From: Trichosphaerium sp. ATCC 40318
Lineage: Eukaryota; Discosea; Flabellinia; Trichosidae
Length of the DNA stretch: 64,000 bases
Direction of reading: 5' to 3'
Assembly (NCBI GenBank): GCA_038496445.1
Contig: JALMLS010000423.1
Location: 62,001-126,000, forward strand
In this document: positions 49,153-62,220 of the stretch, one piece after another
Layout: each line of letters opens with the position of its first letter
Numbering within the stretch: position 1 is the stretch's first letter
The notes under the pieces: generated by a model
Databases searched by the model: none
What the model was told of the DNA's origin: nothing
The model's input: the letters and a program-made list of their open reading frames with translations, nothing else
Position numbers and translations under genes: made by a program

Positions 49153-52100
49153 TTATTCTGGCATAAATTGTGCAGCCATCTTCATCATCTTATTAGCCAT
49201 ACGCTGTCTAGCCTCCTCAGCCTCCAACCGAGCTTGTTTTTCTTCAGCCAAGGCAACTTCAAGTTCAGCAACACGTCTTCGTAAAGCAAGTAATTCTTCG
49301 GATTCTTTATCATCCTAGTTTAACGTTTCAATAAAAAATTGCTTATCCACAACACGTGAGCTATAAATAGAAACGTACGCGGAAAATTGACATTGTTGGT
49401 GTTGATTGTGATAGAGGAATAGGTCTTGCAGAGTTATCATTAACTGCATCCAACACTGTTGTACGCAATTTAGTGAGTTCTTCTGGATGTATTGAAAAAC
49501 CACTATATTTCCTAGGTCGTCCTTTGTCGCTAGTACCCTAAAAAGTAATATTAGTTATATACCATGTATGTGCATGAGTAGGTGTACTCACATTTCCATT
49601 TTGCTTATCTCCGCCTCTTGCAGGACTTGTAAATGACCTCTTCACTAGTTGATTAAGTTAGGTAAAAAGTAGTGTTAAGTTTTTCTGTGATAAACAAAGA
49701 CGTACTATGCTTTGGAGGAGCCTTTGGTGGTTGTGATACTTTTGGAATGTTTCTATTAGATAAAAATGACCTTGGCTGTGTAGGTTTCGGAGGAGAAGCA
49801 GCTATTGTAGGTCTTCGTACACCAATCGCTTTTCTTCAAAGTTAACAATTAAGCCTTATTTTTCAAAAAAAAATTTCTTTAGAACTTAAAAAATATGCGT
49901 ACACATTTTAGATGGCCTACGATGTCCTCCAGAAGAAGAAGAAGATCTATTACGTCTTCCACGAACAGAAAGTGATCCTTTAACAAAACCAGGTGCTTTA
50001 TCTCTTGACTCAGTTTTCCATGAAGGAGTAGGTTCATTTGGAACAGCAGGTCTCATAGCATTACTCAATGTGTTCGAGCGTCTACAAACATAATTAAAAA
50101 CGTGCGTATGCTAACCAAGTACTAAGTATCCGTTGGTTTACCTTATACTACTCAGCAAAGTTGGTGGTGTGAGACTCCCTGCAGCTCCAGGCTAGGACAT
50201 TCTTTGTTATTTTCAAGGATATTTTGAGTTGAAACAACATTAAAGAGAAGTGATAACGTACTGTTGGTATTTTCTCTAATTTTGGTGTTTGCAACACGCG
50301 CTGCTTTGGTGACTTTTTCGAAGATTTATTTCCGCTAGTTTGTGCTCTTAAAGTCTTTAATTTCTCCTCAACATATTCAGGTGAAGATGTATCCGGCTCT
50401 GCTGATTTTGCTCTTTCCAGAATTCTAACATATTTTGGTGCATTTCCCTAACATATAATGTTAATATGAGCAACTATTTTACTAGAAAACAGCTCATGTT
50501 TTAGTCAAACATGTTAGTGAAATAATAAATTTGCATGTAAGAGAATGGTAAAATAGTAAACCAAAAAACATTGTTTTCGTGGGTTTTTTTTGTTCATTCG
50601 CTCGTACGAGAAGCATTCTAACAACTGAACTACTTGTCTTTGCTCCGGTTATAAAAGCTTGAGAACTCTCGTCTTTATTTGATAAGAGGGCTGGACCGAA
50701 TACCATCGCTAAGTTATCAACAGTCATTTTGTTCTAAGTCACATAAATAAATCACGTGTTATGTAAAAAACAAAAGACTTGTTTTGGCTGTAGTCTTTTA
50801 TGGTTAAGTTTCCATGGTTGCTGGCGCATTGTTAATCTACGTACGACCTCTGATTCCTTTGAGACATTTGATAAAAAGTTGATAAGATGAGATAATGCTA
50901 ATTGATTATATTTAGGTAGTGCTTGGAGTCTCTTTCCAAGTTCTTCAGTGCTCAGCGCTAAAATAAAATAAGCACTTTCGACTTTCTTTTTTGCATTACT
51001 TACACCCAGTTTTATCTCTTAAACACTGTTCGTATAAATCATATGTCATAAGTGGTTCTGGTAACTCTCTCAACCATAATTTTAAAATACCTCCCACACC
51101 ATGCGCATCAGATCTAGACATTTCTGGGTTTTCTCCTATATTTGTTTTGTTTAGGTTAAAAGACATGTTTTTTATTATCTTACCTGAATTAAAGCTCTCT
51201 TTGAGCTGGCGTATAGTACTAGCTGCGCCTGGAACTCGGAATAATCCTTCAGTATCAAGCTCTAAGAGTGTTACACGAATGGTAGAAGAATTTTTTGTTC
51301 TGAACTGTACTTTCTGACAGTATTTTTGTTGTTAGACTAAGTATCTTCGGAACATCTTCACCGTGATCTCTCTTTTTTCAAATTAATTAATTAAAATAAT
51401 CATACTAACCGTTGTGAGTGTAAAAGACTTACCGTTGACAACAAGGTTTTTAATTTGACGCCAAAAGTAATCTTAGAGAAATCGACTGTCTTTTAACAAT
51501 ATTAGATGCGTGTTGATGCAAAATGACGACGAAGAATATAAAAAAACATACTGCTGCCTGTAAACGTGTTGCCCAATCGTGTCTCTCTTGATCACTTTCT
51601 GCAATTAAAATATATATACTTCTCTTTGTACCCAAACTGTTCGCTGATGGATGCAACTCAAATGAATGATCTCTTCCGTTTGTATTTGTGTATACAATAG
51701 AGTATGTGTCCAATGCAATGCACCCTTTAGGTGATGTAGACTACAGTGGTTTATAAATAAGAGCGAGCAATAACGATGTCATTTACCTTTGAATTAAGGT
51801 AGTACCACAAGAAGTGATCTTTCAGAACAAAATATCGTCGGTACTCTGGCGTTAATTCTCCGTTTTTAATGGAACGTTTCTGTAAGTATCCTTTCTTTTT
51901 TGTGTCTGTAAGAGATTCAAGAGGCACCTATAAAATCAAATTAACGTTCAGCCACACTGCCTTAGACAACGCACTTGACGTAAGAATTTGATAGGGTATA
52001 AACAAAAATAACCATTTTCAGGGAACTCTTGCTCATGCAAAGACAGATTGGAGTTAAGAAATTGTTTCTCTAGTAGCGGTTAATTATATCAAAACGGTTG

Positions 52101-53069
52101 GTAGCATTATTGCCATTTTAAGTATTTTCGCACGTGATTTTTGGAACTACCACACGCAACATAAAAAACACAAAAATTTGCGCTACTAAAAAAACCGTTG
52201 GAAGTAAAAAGAACTGATCACGTGCGCCAAAAAAATAAAAACAAAAAAAGAGAAGTAGAAAACAATACCATCCACTTTATCACGCGTCAGTAGCACTGCA
52301 CGGTAGCTGTAACCGTGTTTCTCTTGCGGTATTTCTTTTTTAGCCAATAAGCGCTTAACAAACTCGTGTATAGGGTCATGATAGTTAACACTAATGATTC
52401 TATGTTAGGAACAAAAAAAAAAGAAATAAATACGTTAACCAAAAAAGCATAATGCGGTTCCGGGTTAGCACTAACATAAAAAGAGCGTAGCGCTCTACAA
52501 GCGGAAACTACCAATTCCTTTTGATAGTGGATACGTACCTTACTGTAGTACAACTTGATTTAGCTTGGTTGATAGCAATAGGGAAGCTCGTAGCGACGAC
52601 AATATTGAGCGTTTCTGGTTTATATTTTAAAATAATACAATCCTGTATTGTAGAGTTTGTAAGTTGTTGCTCAGCGATCGTTCGGGTGTTTATGGGTTGA
52701 AAAACCCATAAAAAATAATAATAAAATGGTTTTGGTTTAAAACTGGTTTTGCGCTACACAGGCTGAAAATCGTACCCCGTCTATCAGTTCAAGCGATGAC
52801 AATGGTTGTTCCTGTTCCATATAAACACCTCCTTTTGAAATGGGCGAAGATGCCCTTTTTGGCCATGGTATGAACACTGTATAAATGTTGGGGCTATCTA
52901 TGTCGGCTGTAGCCAAAATCTCTTCAGTAATACGGCTACAAACATGTAAAAACTACTAAACGCCATATAATTAAGACCAATACGCTACTCACGTTGCGCT
53001 GAAGTGTTTTGGGAACGACCATGTTTTGTACCCTTCACTGTTGAAGAAGCGCACTTTGAGCGACAACAT
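49153..53069 (-). CDS. F0-F1 (talin/kindlin-like) + PH + RhoGAP + coiled-coil protein
   Basis: The ATG at 53069 begins MLSLKVRFFNSEGYKTW, resembling the talin F0 start, with VFIPWPKRASS and GGVYMEQEQPLSSLELIDG. A second ubiquitin-like segment (NSTIQDCIILKYKPE, NYHDPIHEFVKRLLAKKEI, QFLNSNLSLHEQEFPENG, YPIKFLRQ) leads directly to a PH domain (KKGYLQKRSIKNGEL, YRRYFVLKDHFLWYYL, ESDQERHDWATRLQAA). The RhoGAP domain follows (51320-50590): DTEGLFRVPGAASTIRQLKE with the catalytic arginine, LKLWLRELPEPL, and VDNLAMVFGPALL. A Ser/Pro/Arg-rich tail (50450-49330) and a coiled coil (LLALRRRVAELEVALAEEKQ) end at TAA 49155-49153. The intron phases linking F1 to PH agree (VD|EK, RQ|VPLES). Expected role: lowering Rho/Rac GTP at membrane or adhesion sites. 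Confidence 0.82.
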
Positions 53070-53486
53070 CTGGTATCAGAGATGCTATGATGGCTGCAAG
53101 GGCAAGTCTAAACAAAGAAGCGGTGCACATTTTTGTTTTGGTATAGTTGCCAAGAGCAGGCAAGTCTCACTGTCGTGCTCTACGGCCCGTATAGCACAAC
53201 GCAGATCAATAAAACTCTTACAACCTTCAAAAGTATCCTCGCTAGTATCAACTAACTACAAACGCACGAGAAACAGCGTTTGACAACTGTGTAAAACAAA
53301 CTGTCGAAAGTACTGGCATTTTTGGGTTTTCAGTACAACAACGTATAGTTGGTCGTACAATGGTACCACGCTTGTTGTCCGAAGATTGTTTCTAATTTCG
53401 GTAGCGCATTACTTAAAGCGTAATTTGACCAACAACAAACAAACTTCCAGGTGTAACACATACCCCCACCAAGTGTACTGACAACC
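53070..53486. promoter_or_regulatory. Divergent promoter shared by RhoGAP and CH/SH3/PH genes
   Basis: 417 bp separate two outward-facing start codons. Both products act on the actin/Rho system, so joint regulation is plausible. No domain-bearing ORF lies here. No defined promoter box was recognised. Confidence 0.5.
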
Positions 53487-56400
53487 ATGGCCGCTCTGCG
53501 GAATAGACAAGCCTCTACCGAGTTAATGGTACAAAAACGCTCAAAAGCCCCCCTTGATCGCGTTAATAACCCAGGTAATCAGGTTTTTACAAAATGGGTT
53601 GTTTGGGAGTTACGAGACCTTGAAGTTATTGTGACAGACAATATAGTCGAGGAATTACGCACAGGCGTTCATCTTATACAACTTGTTGAACACTTGTTTA
53701 AAAAGAAGGCTGGTCGTTACGAAAGCTCGCCAAAACATACTATACAACAAATACAGAACGCAGCGCTCGCTATAAAATTAATTAAAGATGTTGCTCCATT
53801 GCGCATGAGTATAGAACCAAAAGGTGCGTTCATCTGCACTAAAATTACAATGTCTATGCGTCACAGATATCTAATAGCCTTTCTAAGATATTGTCGATGG
53901 CAACAACTTCGTTGTGAGTGGTTTACTCTGGTCGTTGATACAGATGGCTCACGTATCTAAAATTGCAGTTGAAGGTTGTCGTACGTTAAGATTTTCCTTT
54001 TTTAATCAACAATCCGAATGCACAACAGTGTCTGTTATTTATTACGCACATACAAACGCTAGTGTTTAGGTAGAAAAGGAAAAGACGCTTTATTAGTATG
54101 GTGCCAAAACATATTGCGGCCATACAACATTCATCCACCTGTTACCAACTTTAAAGCATGCTGGTTTAATGGTAGAGCCCTTTGCGCTCTAATACATGCG
54201 TTTCATCCTGATAAACTAGACTGGAACGCTGTACCAAGGGTACTTTACTTGATTTTATTATTTTTTCAAAAAAAAAGTTGTGTTACTCTGCGAAGCGTAA
54301 CGTTGCGTTTTAGGATCCAGCACAAGCTGTTCAACTTGCTATATCTGTAGCTGATGAACATTTGAGCATTCCACCAATATTGGATGCAAGGACAGTGGTA
54401 CATAATATGAGACTTTTACACTTAATTAAGATGCGAATTTGAAACTAATTATCTTCCTAAGGTTGCTAAGTTAACAAGCGAGAAATGTATAGTTTCGTAT
54501 ATATCCCTCCTTTACAGTGTATTGAAGGATTGCAAAGTACTTGGAAAGAAGCAGAAACCGTCAATGCTATCGCAATCTTCAGTACGTTGATTTTGCCTTC
54601 ATCCTCGTTTAGTCTTATTTACTCATCACCTTAGCCATCCCCTGGTTTCAAAACAACTTCCCCAGGCGGTGTAAGAAGAGGTCCACCATCTGCCGCCCCA
54701 CCAAAAGTGCCACCAAAGGTTCCTATGCTTAAACCATTCTTGGAGGACAAGCGCCAGCCAGCAAATAAGGGTAGATTTCTCGCTTCTTCTCAAGGAGGTA
54801 GACCTAAACGTGACCTTACTGGTATGCCTCGTGGCCCAAAAAAGTATGCAAAGAAGGCACAAACAATGAGACGAAATGATGGAGGACGTAAGTATCCTTT
54901 GAAACAAGGAGGAACAAGGAAGAGACCATTAAATCCAAAGTTCCGTGGTAAAGGCAAGTTTGGACGCCCAAAGAGACCAGTCAATGGCAAGCGTGGTAAA
55001 CGTGCATACAATACCCTCAACCCTAGCAAATTAAGAAAGCAGCAGCCAAAGAAATCTTCTGCTATCAATACTCGGTTCGTTTACTGCAATTTTTTCTCCA
55101 GCAAGAATTTTACGATACGATACTTTTTGTGCTTACTGCTTTATTTAGTGCTGGTCATTTACAGCTATCATCTTCTCAGGAGCGTGTTAGATCTCCTGAG
55201 ATATCTAAGAAATCTTCAAGTCCACAATTTGTGTCTGTGATGGAGAGCGAGTTCGAAAAGTTAACTTTTGGAATAGACAATGATTTAGATGAACCTGCAA
55301 CTCCAGTAGATAAACCTGCAGCTCCCGTAAATAAACCTAGCACTCCTATAGAAAAACCAACAAATGTCATTTCGCGGTCTAAAACAGCCCAGCTGAGGGC
55401 AGAGCTGTTCGGGTGCGTTTTAAGAAATTAATGTAAAGAAAGTTCTTATACCGTATTTTAGCAGTGCTGATATGTTGAAACCACAACTACCACCAAGAGG
55501 TGATAGGCTGGTGCGTCGTAGTTTTTTCTTTATAGATTTCTTTATGTTTAATGTTTGGGTGTATAGGGTTCTATAGCACGTGTTAAGCGTCTGAGAGAGG
55601 AGAAAATATTACGTAGTAAGAGGAATCAAGCTTTGAATAATAGAACAAGTGCTGCTGAGAAGAAAATACAAAGATTATTCGAACAACAAAGAGCTAGAAG
55701 AGCAACTCATGAGAAGGATATCTTACGTGAACGTGAAGATATTGAAGCTCGTGATAAGCATAGACGTCAAGAACTTAAAAAAAGAGATGACTACGATGAT
55801 AAGTATTCTACTAAAGATCGTCAAGCTGCTTATGAATACAAGGAGTTCCTTCTTGCGTACAAAAACAAACAACAAGAATTGAAAAAATTCTTGGATGACT
55901 TGGAGTATAAAGAAGAAAAAGAGTGGCGTAAACTCACTGAACTTGAAGCAAGATCAAGGCGTGCAGAAGCAGTGCAAGAGAAAAAGTTGAAAGAACAGCG
56001 TAGGCTAGAATTACAACAGCTTAGAGAAGCAGAAAAGGCTCAAGAAGAGTTGATTCGTAAGCAAGAAGCAGAACTTGAACAGCAACGTATACGTGAAAAA
56101 GAAAAAGCACGCTTAAGGGAGGAAGAAGAAGCACGCTTAAGGGAGGAAGAAGAAGCTCGATTAGAAGAAGAACGTATTCGTGAAGAAGAAAGAGAAGCAC
56201 GTGCTCTAGAAGCTGAAATGGAAGCACTTCGCGAACAAAATCGTATTGCTGAAGAGAAGCAGCGTATTGAAGATGAGCGTATTGAGGCTCTTCTTAAAGA
56301 GGAGGCTAGGCTTGAAGAAGAAAGGCTAGAGTCTATAAGACGTCGAGAAGAGGAAGAGCGTAAAGCTGAAGAAGAGGAGATGATAAGAATAGAGCACCAG

Positions 56401-59400
56401 AAGGAAATGGCTTTGCTTAGGGAGCGCGAAGAAGAAGAGATGAGAAGAGAAAAAGAGAGAGTTGAGATTGAAAGAATTAAGTTGGAAGAGGAAGAACGAA
56501 AGAGAAAGTACGTGTTGATGTTTTCAAAAAAAAAACAGAACAGTTTTGCTAATACGTTTCTTAGAAAGTCCAAAGAGAGACAGGCTTTGGAAGCAGAAAA
56601 CCTTAGAAGACAAAAGCAAGAAGAGAAGAGACGCGAGAGGGAAGAGGAAGCAAGATTACTTCGTATTAAAGCAGAAGAACAAAAGCGTTTAGAAGAGGGA
56701 AAATTGCGTGTGGAATTAGACGAAGCAAATATCAGAGCACAGTTGGAAGCTTTTGATCAGCAGTCAGCACTTGAAGAAAACTTAGAACGCAAGAACATAC
56801 AAGAAAGCCCTGTTAGTCAATTCTTGCCAGACACTAGAGGGAAGAATGACTCTGATAGCGACTCTGCTCCTGACTTTGCTGTGAATGGCAGCGGAATGAT
56901 GACATACAAAGGCTTTGGTGCGGACTCTATAAGTGATGAAGAGTCTGATGAAGGGCGTTCAACATTATCAGCTGGATTAAATGTTGATCAATTTGATAAA
57001 CATTCACAAGCCAAGGCTGATGAAAGAGAAGCAATGCTTAATGCGCGAGGAAGTAGAGGAAGAGCTCAAAGGTATCATTTGAAGAAGAAATCATTTTATC
57101 GAAGTAGTTTTCAAGTTTTTTTGTTTACATCTTTTAGTGAGTGGATTGATGATGATGGTAAAGCACAACCTCGTCTCTTAGCTAAAAAAAGACAAGTTAA
57201 TATATCAAATGGACCACCGTCATTTAGGGATCATGCCTGTGAAGATAGTAGTTTCCAAAGTGATACTGAAGAGGATTCTGACTTTTCAGCGAGCCGTCCT
57301 GATAGTATTAGCTTCTCTGAGCAACCTCCTCAACTAGATACTTTTGATCCTAGTACCGCCGCACTCGAAGCTCTTGAACGCGAAGAAGAAGAAGAGCGAC
57401 AAAAGTACAGGGACGAAATTAAAAGACTTGAGGCTGAGAACGAGTAAGTGCACCATTCGTTATTTTTTGTATTGGTTTTTAAGATCTCACTTTACTTTTA
57501 GAAGATTGACTACTGCAAGCCGATTTACAATGCCACGACCAGCTAGTTCAAGCGAAGAGAGTTTAGAGCTAGCGTCTGATATTCGTTTATCTGATGAAGA
57601 CTCTTCAGAGAGCGAATCAGACTCTCTTGCTCCTCCTGCTAGAGAACATCGTTCTGAAACTCATGCACGCCTACAAAAGTACATTAACAGACTATTATAA
57701 ACTGATGCACTGATTAACCAATGAATTTAGGCTTGTACAACCTTCACGCAAGTTCAGTATAAAACAGAACCTACTTGAGCGTGAACCTGTTGAGGATGAA
57801 GGCTTAGATGCTTTTGACTTTGAAGATGAGTCATTATCTACAGCTTTTGATGATAGCAGTGGTTCAAGGAATACCCAACAGATTGAGAATAGTAGACTTT
57901 TATCAGAGAAACGAAAACTTGAAGCACAATTAGCTATGTACGTCCACAAACTCGTGAAAAGGATTAAGTACTAATTGGCATTCATAGGGATGAAATTGAA
58001 AGCATTTCTGAACCACGACAATATGGTACAATTTTTTGTTGTTTTGTTGGCTGAAGCACACTGTTTTGTTTGTTCTTAATAAATGTCTAGAAGCAGAGTC
58101 TTCCAGAATTGATCCTTATGGATCGGATGATGGTTTTGAAACAGATATGATTAAAATGGAACAAGAGGCTTTACGTCGTAAGCAACAAGCTAGAAGAACA
58201 AGTGAGCGTCGTAAAAACCAGCATACAGACTCAAGTTCTTATGATCGTGAGTACATATTTACTTTTGGAATGAGTTATCTAGTGTCAACTTACATTATGT
58301 AGCTGGTATTCGTCTCCAATTAAGTAGCCCAGAACCAATGTTCGACGTGCGTTTTTTCTATTTTGTTTCTTCCAACAATTTCTCGCATTTTTCTGGACTT
58401 TGTGCTTCTGTATCTGCGCTTTTTTGGCTGGGTTGTTGGTAAGAGATACTTCAAACATAAACAAGTTCTCTTAGCTCAATCGGTCAGAGCATCTGTCTAA
58501 TACACAGAAGGTTGTGAGTTCAAGTCTCATAGGGAACACTAAAATTTTATTTTATTTTGCATACTTTTTTTTTATAACACTTTTGGAACAGGATTCAGAA
58601 TCAGATGAAGAGCCTCAAACACCAACTTCAGCTGATAGACAAAGTCGCTCAAATATTAAGAAGGCTGCAAAGAAATTGAAACGAACACTTTCAATAGGTG
58701 CAAAGAATAAGCAACTTAGCACAAAGCAGCCTGGTAGAAAAGAGTTCGAAAAGGAGCCACGAGGTACACCAAACCCCTCACATTGTTGTCTTTTTACTTA
58801 TTATATCGCCCTAGTTGCATTCTCACCTACTATGAATAATTCTCGCTCTGCAATAAGAGATACATTAATGCTAGGTGGAGAGGGAGAAATGATGGGTAAG
58901 TTATTGTCATTAGTTAAGCTGGAAGCAGTTTTTTTTCTTTTAATTCTCTGTATCTCTATTATGGAGTAGTGAACTATAATTACTATGTATTGAACTAAAT
59001 GATAGGCATGAAACTCAAACCTAATAACAGTACTGGTAACGAGTCTGTTGATCAAATATTGAATAACCTAAAGGATGAGTGGCGTAAGTTGTTGGTTTAA
59101 AAGAAACTTTGTATTCACCCTTTTTGTAATTAGCTGTGCATTCAAATGTGTCTTCTCCTTCTAGTACCCCACACATAAGCGCTAAAGGATATGTCAATCC
59201 TCTTTCACAAACAGGACAAGATAGAGGCATGTTTGAGGAGGTACTAAACTAATGTAATTTAAACAGTTTCTTACGTTCTATTAAGAGTGATGATGAGAAT
59301 ATGATGGCTCCTTCAGAGTTCCATATTGATCCTAGCGCTGATCTTAAGCTTGAAGAAAGCGAATCTGGAGAGGATGTGTAAGTAGAACCTATTCTACGTC

Positions 59401-61740
59401 TTATTTTTATTCCTCGTTTTTTTTTCACAGCGCTATTTTTTGTTTCGTACACTTGACACGTGATTGACAACTAATTTTTATCATTAAGGATGGTTGATTT
59501 TGAAACTAATATTCAATTACATGATAAAAAACGTATGAGCACTCTACCTGGTTATGAGCCAAGTACAAAGAAAGAAGAAAACATAGAGTTTGAAACAAAT
59601 GCTTCCCCTAAAAACGAACCTAAATCTCCTAAATCACCACGTGCAAAGAAATCTAGAAAGCCACCAACAAAGATACCTAAAATGGCAAATGGAGATTATG
59701 CTATGTATAGAGTCCGCGCTTTGGGTAACTTCAAAGGCGGTGAAGAAGGTGACATCTCATTCGCAAAGGGTGATAAGTTTTATGTTGCAAACAAAAACGA
59801 TGTACGCTTTTTGTTGTCTTTTTTTCTCCTCTTGTATGTCTTTTATTGACTTTATGATGTTAAGGATCCTTGGTGGACAGGTGAAGATCCTGAAACAAAG
59901 CAGTTGGGCGCATTCCCTTCTAATTACGTGAAGATAATTAGAGATTACACCGGTGAGTTTTTTTTTCTTGTTTGCCAATTTATTCCTAAAGCATTTGTTT
60001 GTATGTTTACTAACTTTTTTTTAAGAGCTCATGAATGAGAAAGGTATAAATAAAGGTTCTGGTAATTGCACAGCAGTTGCCAAACATGATTTTATAGCAG
60101 AAAAACCAACAGACTTGAGGTAACACCAATTATAACGCCACTTACTTATATTTGCGTTTTAGTTTCAAGGAAGGTGACCGTATTAAAGTCACAAAGAGAA
60201 ACTCAGATGGTTGGTGGGAAGCCGAACTTGATGGCCGTAAAGGTTTGATACCTTTCACGTATATTGATGTTGTCAATGAAGAGCCAGGTAACATCCTCAC
60301 TTTATTTTTTTATTGGTTATTTTGGTTGTAACTTACGATTTCTTTTAAGTTGCTGGAAAGGCACAGCCGAAAAAGGCGAAGGGTGAATTGAAGAAGAGTA
60401 AATCAAAGACTAAAAAACCTAAGGCTAAGCCTAAGCCTTTAGCTGTGTATATTGCACATGCTGACTTTTCAGGTGGTCAAGAAGGAGATTTACCCTTCAA
60501 GACTGGAGATATTATCAAGTTGTTAAAAAGAGAAGAAGGAGTACGTCTAGATGAGTGACAGTCTTTTCTTTTTTTAACGTAGACAATATTGCTCAATAAG
60601 AAAAGTTGTTAATGTGTCTCAAAAACACGTGATTTTCGATCGCCAGCACCTGGCGTTTATACCTTTTCGTAAAATTTTCCTAAAAAAAGTCATACCAGCG
60701 CTTTCCAGATGCTTTATTTGTTTTACTTCTTCTTATAAATTTTTTAGGATGATTGGTGGTATGGTGAATGTAATGGAAAGGAAGGACTATTCCCATCAAA
60801 CTATGTTAAAGAAGTCGAAGACAGTGAAATGCTTAGCATGCAATCAGGTGAAGATATTTCTGAGAGGGCAAGACGTCTTGTTGACAGAGATACTGCTGTC
60901 ATCGATCATGATACAAGATCAAGACGTCTTAAAGCATTTACTATGCTACTTGAGCGTGAAGACGTTCAAGGTACGTCATGGCTTTGATGTTTACTTTAAA
61001 GGAGCAGCGAGTGATTTTGTTTTAGAGGATATGTGTTTGCGAATGGAAGCGACTTATACAGGTCCACAACTCAATGACGATGATGAGGTACGTTGGTTGA
61101 TATATATCGATTTGTGTTTTTAACTTACTGTGAATATAGGATAATGTTATGATCTATCAGAACCTTGACACGAAGAATAAGAGTAAGGAAGGTTGGATTA
61201 AAAAGTATCACTTTGGTGTTTTAAAAACAAATATGCGTGCAAAATGGTACTCGTCTTGTTCTTTGTCTGTTTATCTTGTTTCTTATCGTTTCTTCAAGGA
61301 AACGTAGATGGGCTGTATTTGATTTGGCTAGGAACGCTATAGTTCTTTATAAAGACGCTGAATCTGCAACCGTATGTTCTTGTTTTTTCTTATTTCTCTT
61401 TACTGTTTTTTTTTTGATTTCTTTGTAGGCTGGAAAACCGAAGACAGTATTGTCTTTTGCTGGTTGTATTGGTACAAAACCAGAAGAATCAGGCCCTCTT
61501 GCTGGTAGTCTCACATTCCGTGTTACAGGTACAACTCTTGAAAGCTGTCAAAACCTTTTTTTTTGAAGAAAAACTATCGCCTTTGTAGACTATTTCCTGA
61601 CCTGTTGTTAATAATTGCTTTCAGGTGTTAAAAAAGACTATGTCTTTTCTACCTATAACATTACAGCAAGAGATGAGTGGATGGATCACATAGACTTCAG
61701 TATTGCTATACATGCTGAGAGCGCAAACAAAGCATTGTAA
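53487..61740 (+). CDS. Giant CH-CH / coiled-coil / triple-SH3 / PH cytoskeletal scaffold
   Basis: Begins MAALRNRQASTELMVQK. Tandem calponin-homology domains come first (53550-54400): FTKWVVWELRDLEVIV, DIVDGNNFVVSGLLWSLIQ; then LLVWCQNILRPYN, FKACWFNGRALCALIHAF and HPDKLDW. This is an alpha-actinin-type F-actin-binding unit. A very basic linker (54650-55070; GPKKYAKKAQTMRR) and a Glu/Arg-rich coiled coil (55570-56760, mostly one exon) follow, then an acidic Ser-rich region (56770-58900). Three SH3 domains come next: YRVRALGNFKGGEEGDISF/DPWWTGE; VAKHDFIAEKPTDLSFKEGD/GWWEAEL; IAHADFSGGQEGDLPFKTGD/DDWWYGE. A C-terminal PH domain (61140-61735; KEGWIKKYHFGVL, RRWAVFDLARNAIVLYKD, ITARDEWMDHI) ends at TAA 61738-61740. 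It probably links actin to membranes and proline-rich partners. Whether 53487-61740 is one transcript rests on unbroken exon continuity. Confidence 0.83.
58465..58538 (+). tRNA. tRNA-Ile (AAT), inside an intron of the CH/SH3/PH gene
   Basis: A 74-nt cloverleaf. The acceptor gttctct pairs with agggaac (one G.T), with discriminator A. The D arm contains the A-box tagctcaatcgg. The anticodon stem tctgt/acaga encloses loop ctaatac with anticodon AAT. The T arm gtgag-ttcaagt-ctcat holds the B-box. No intron interrupts the tRNA. A T-rich run follows at 58546-58553 (ttttattt) and could act as a Pol III terminator. It lies on the same strand as the host gene, between exons ending near 58350 and starting at 58592. 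Confidence 0.93.
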
Positions 61741-61799
61741 GAAAAGAGATGCTTTGTTTAGTTGGATTGTATACAATCCGAATAACACCTATTACCCTT

Positions 61800-62220
61800 T
61801 GAACAACAGGAAGTAAAGTAGTACACTTTATTGTACTGCAACGTTAGTTGTAGACAACCAATAAAGAAAAAAAAACCAAAATCTCTTGCGTTTTTTAACT
61901 TGCGGAAAGTCTTCACTACATTTCGCGAAACAAACGACAAAATCACGGTTCGCAGCTTGTCAAACATGCCATCATATGTCTCTGTCATTCATGATATTGT
62001 TGGATACGAAACAGGGATTTCAACCCTGAAACAAGCAAAATCTATTAAAACACCTCAGCACTTAAGAAAACAAAGATCAAAATAGACGTCAATGTTTCTG
62101 ATAGTATTGTTACAGAATTTGCTGGTATTCATACAATTGACCTTACTGGAATTACCAGGATAACAGACAAAAGTACCAAATTACTTTCCGGCATTCATAC
62201 TATTAATCTTACATACTATG
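61800..62220 (+). pseudogene. Plus-strand F-box/LRR fragment (copy E)
   Basis: Shows SYVSVIHDIVGYETG, matching LASIIHDIIGYDS of copy F, then after a frame change TEFAGIHTIDLTG, ITDKSTKLLSGIHTINLTY. It has two or three LRR units, no F-box start and a frameshift near 62070. It faces copy F tail to tail and its last codons overlap copy F's 3' end, suggesting an inverted duplication followed by decay. Confidence 0.65.

Noticed and set aside
51931-52036. ATG at 52036 (MSKSSLKM) as the start of a separate PH-RhoGAP gene
   Set aside because: The other frame of the same stretch (NLSLHEQEFPENG...YPIKFLRQ) splices with correct phase both upstream and downstream through a GTGCGT donor, so this is an internal exon of a longer gene.
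54626-55068. Antisense frames over the basic linker of the CH/SH3/PH gene
   Set aside because: They lie opposite a compositionally biased sense exon that is in frame with CH domains upstream and the coiled coil downstream.
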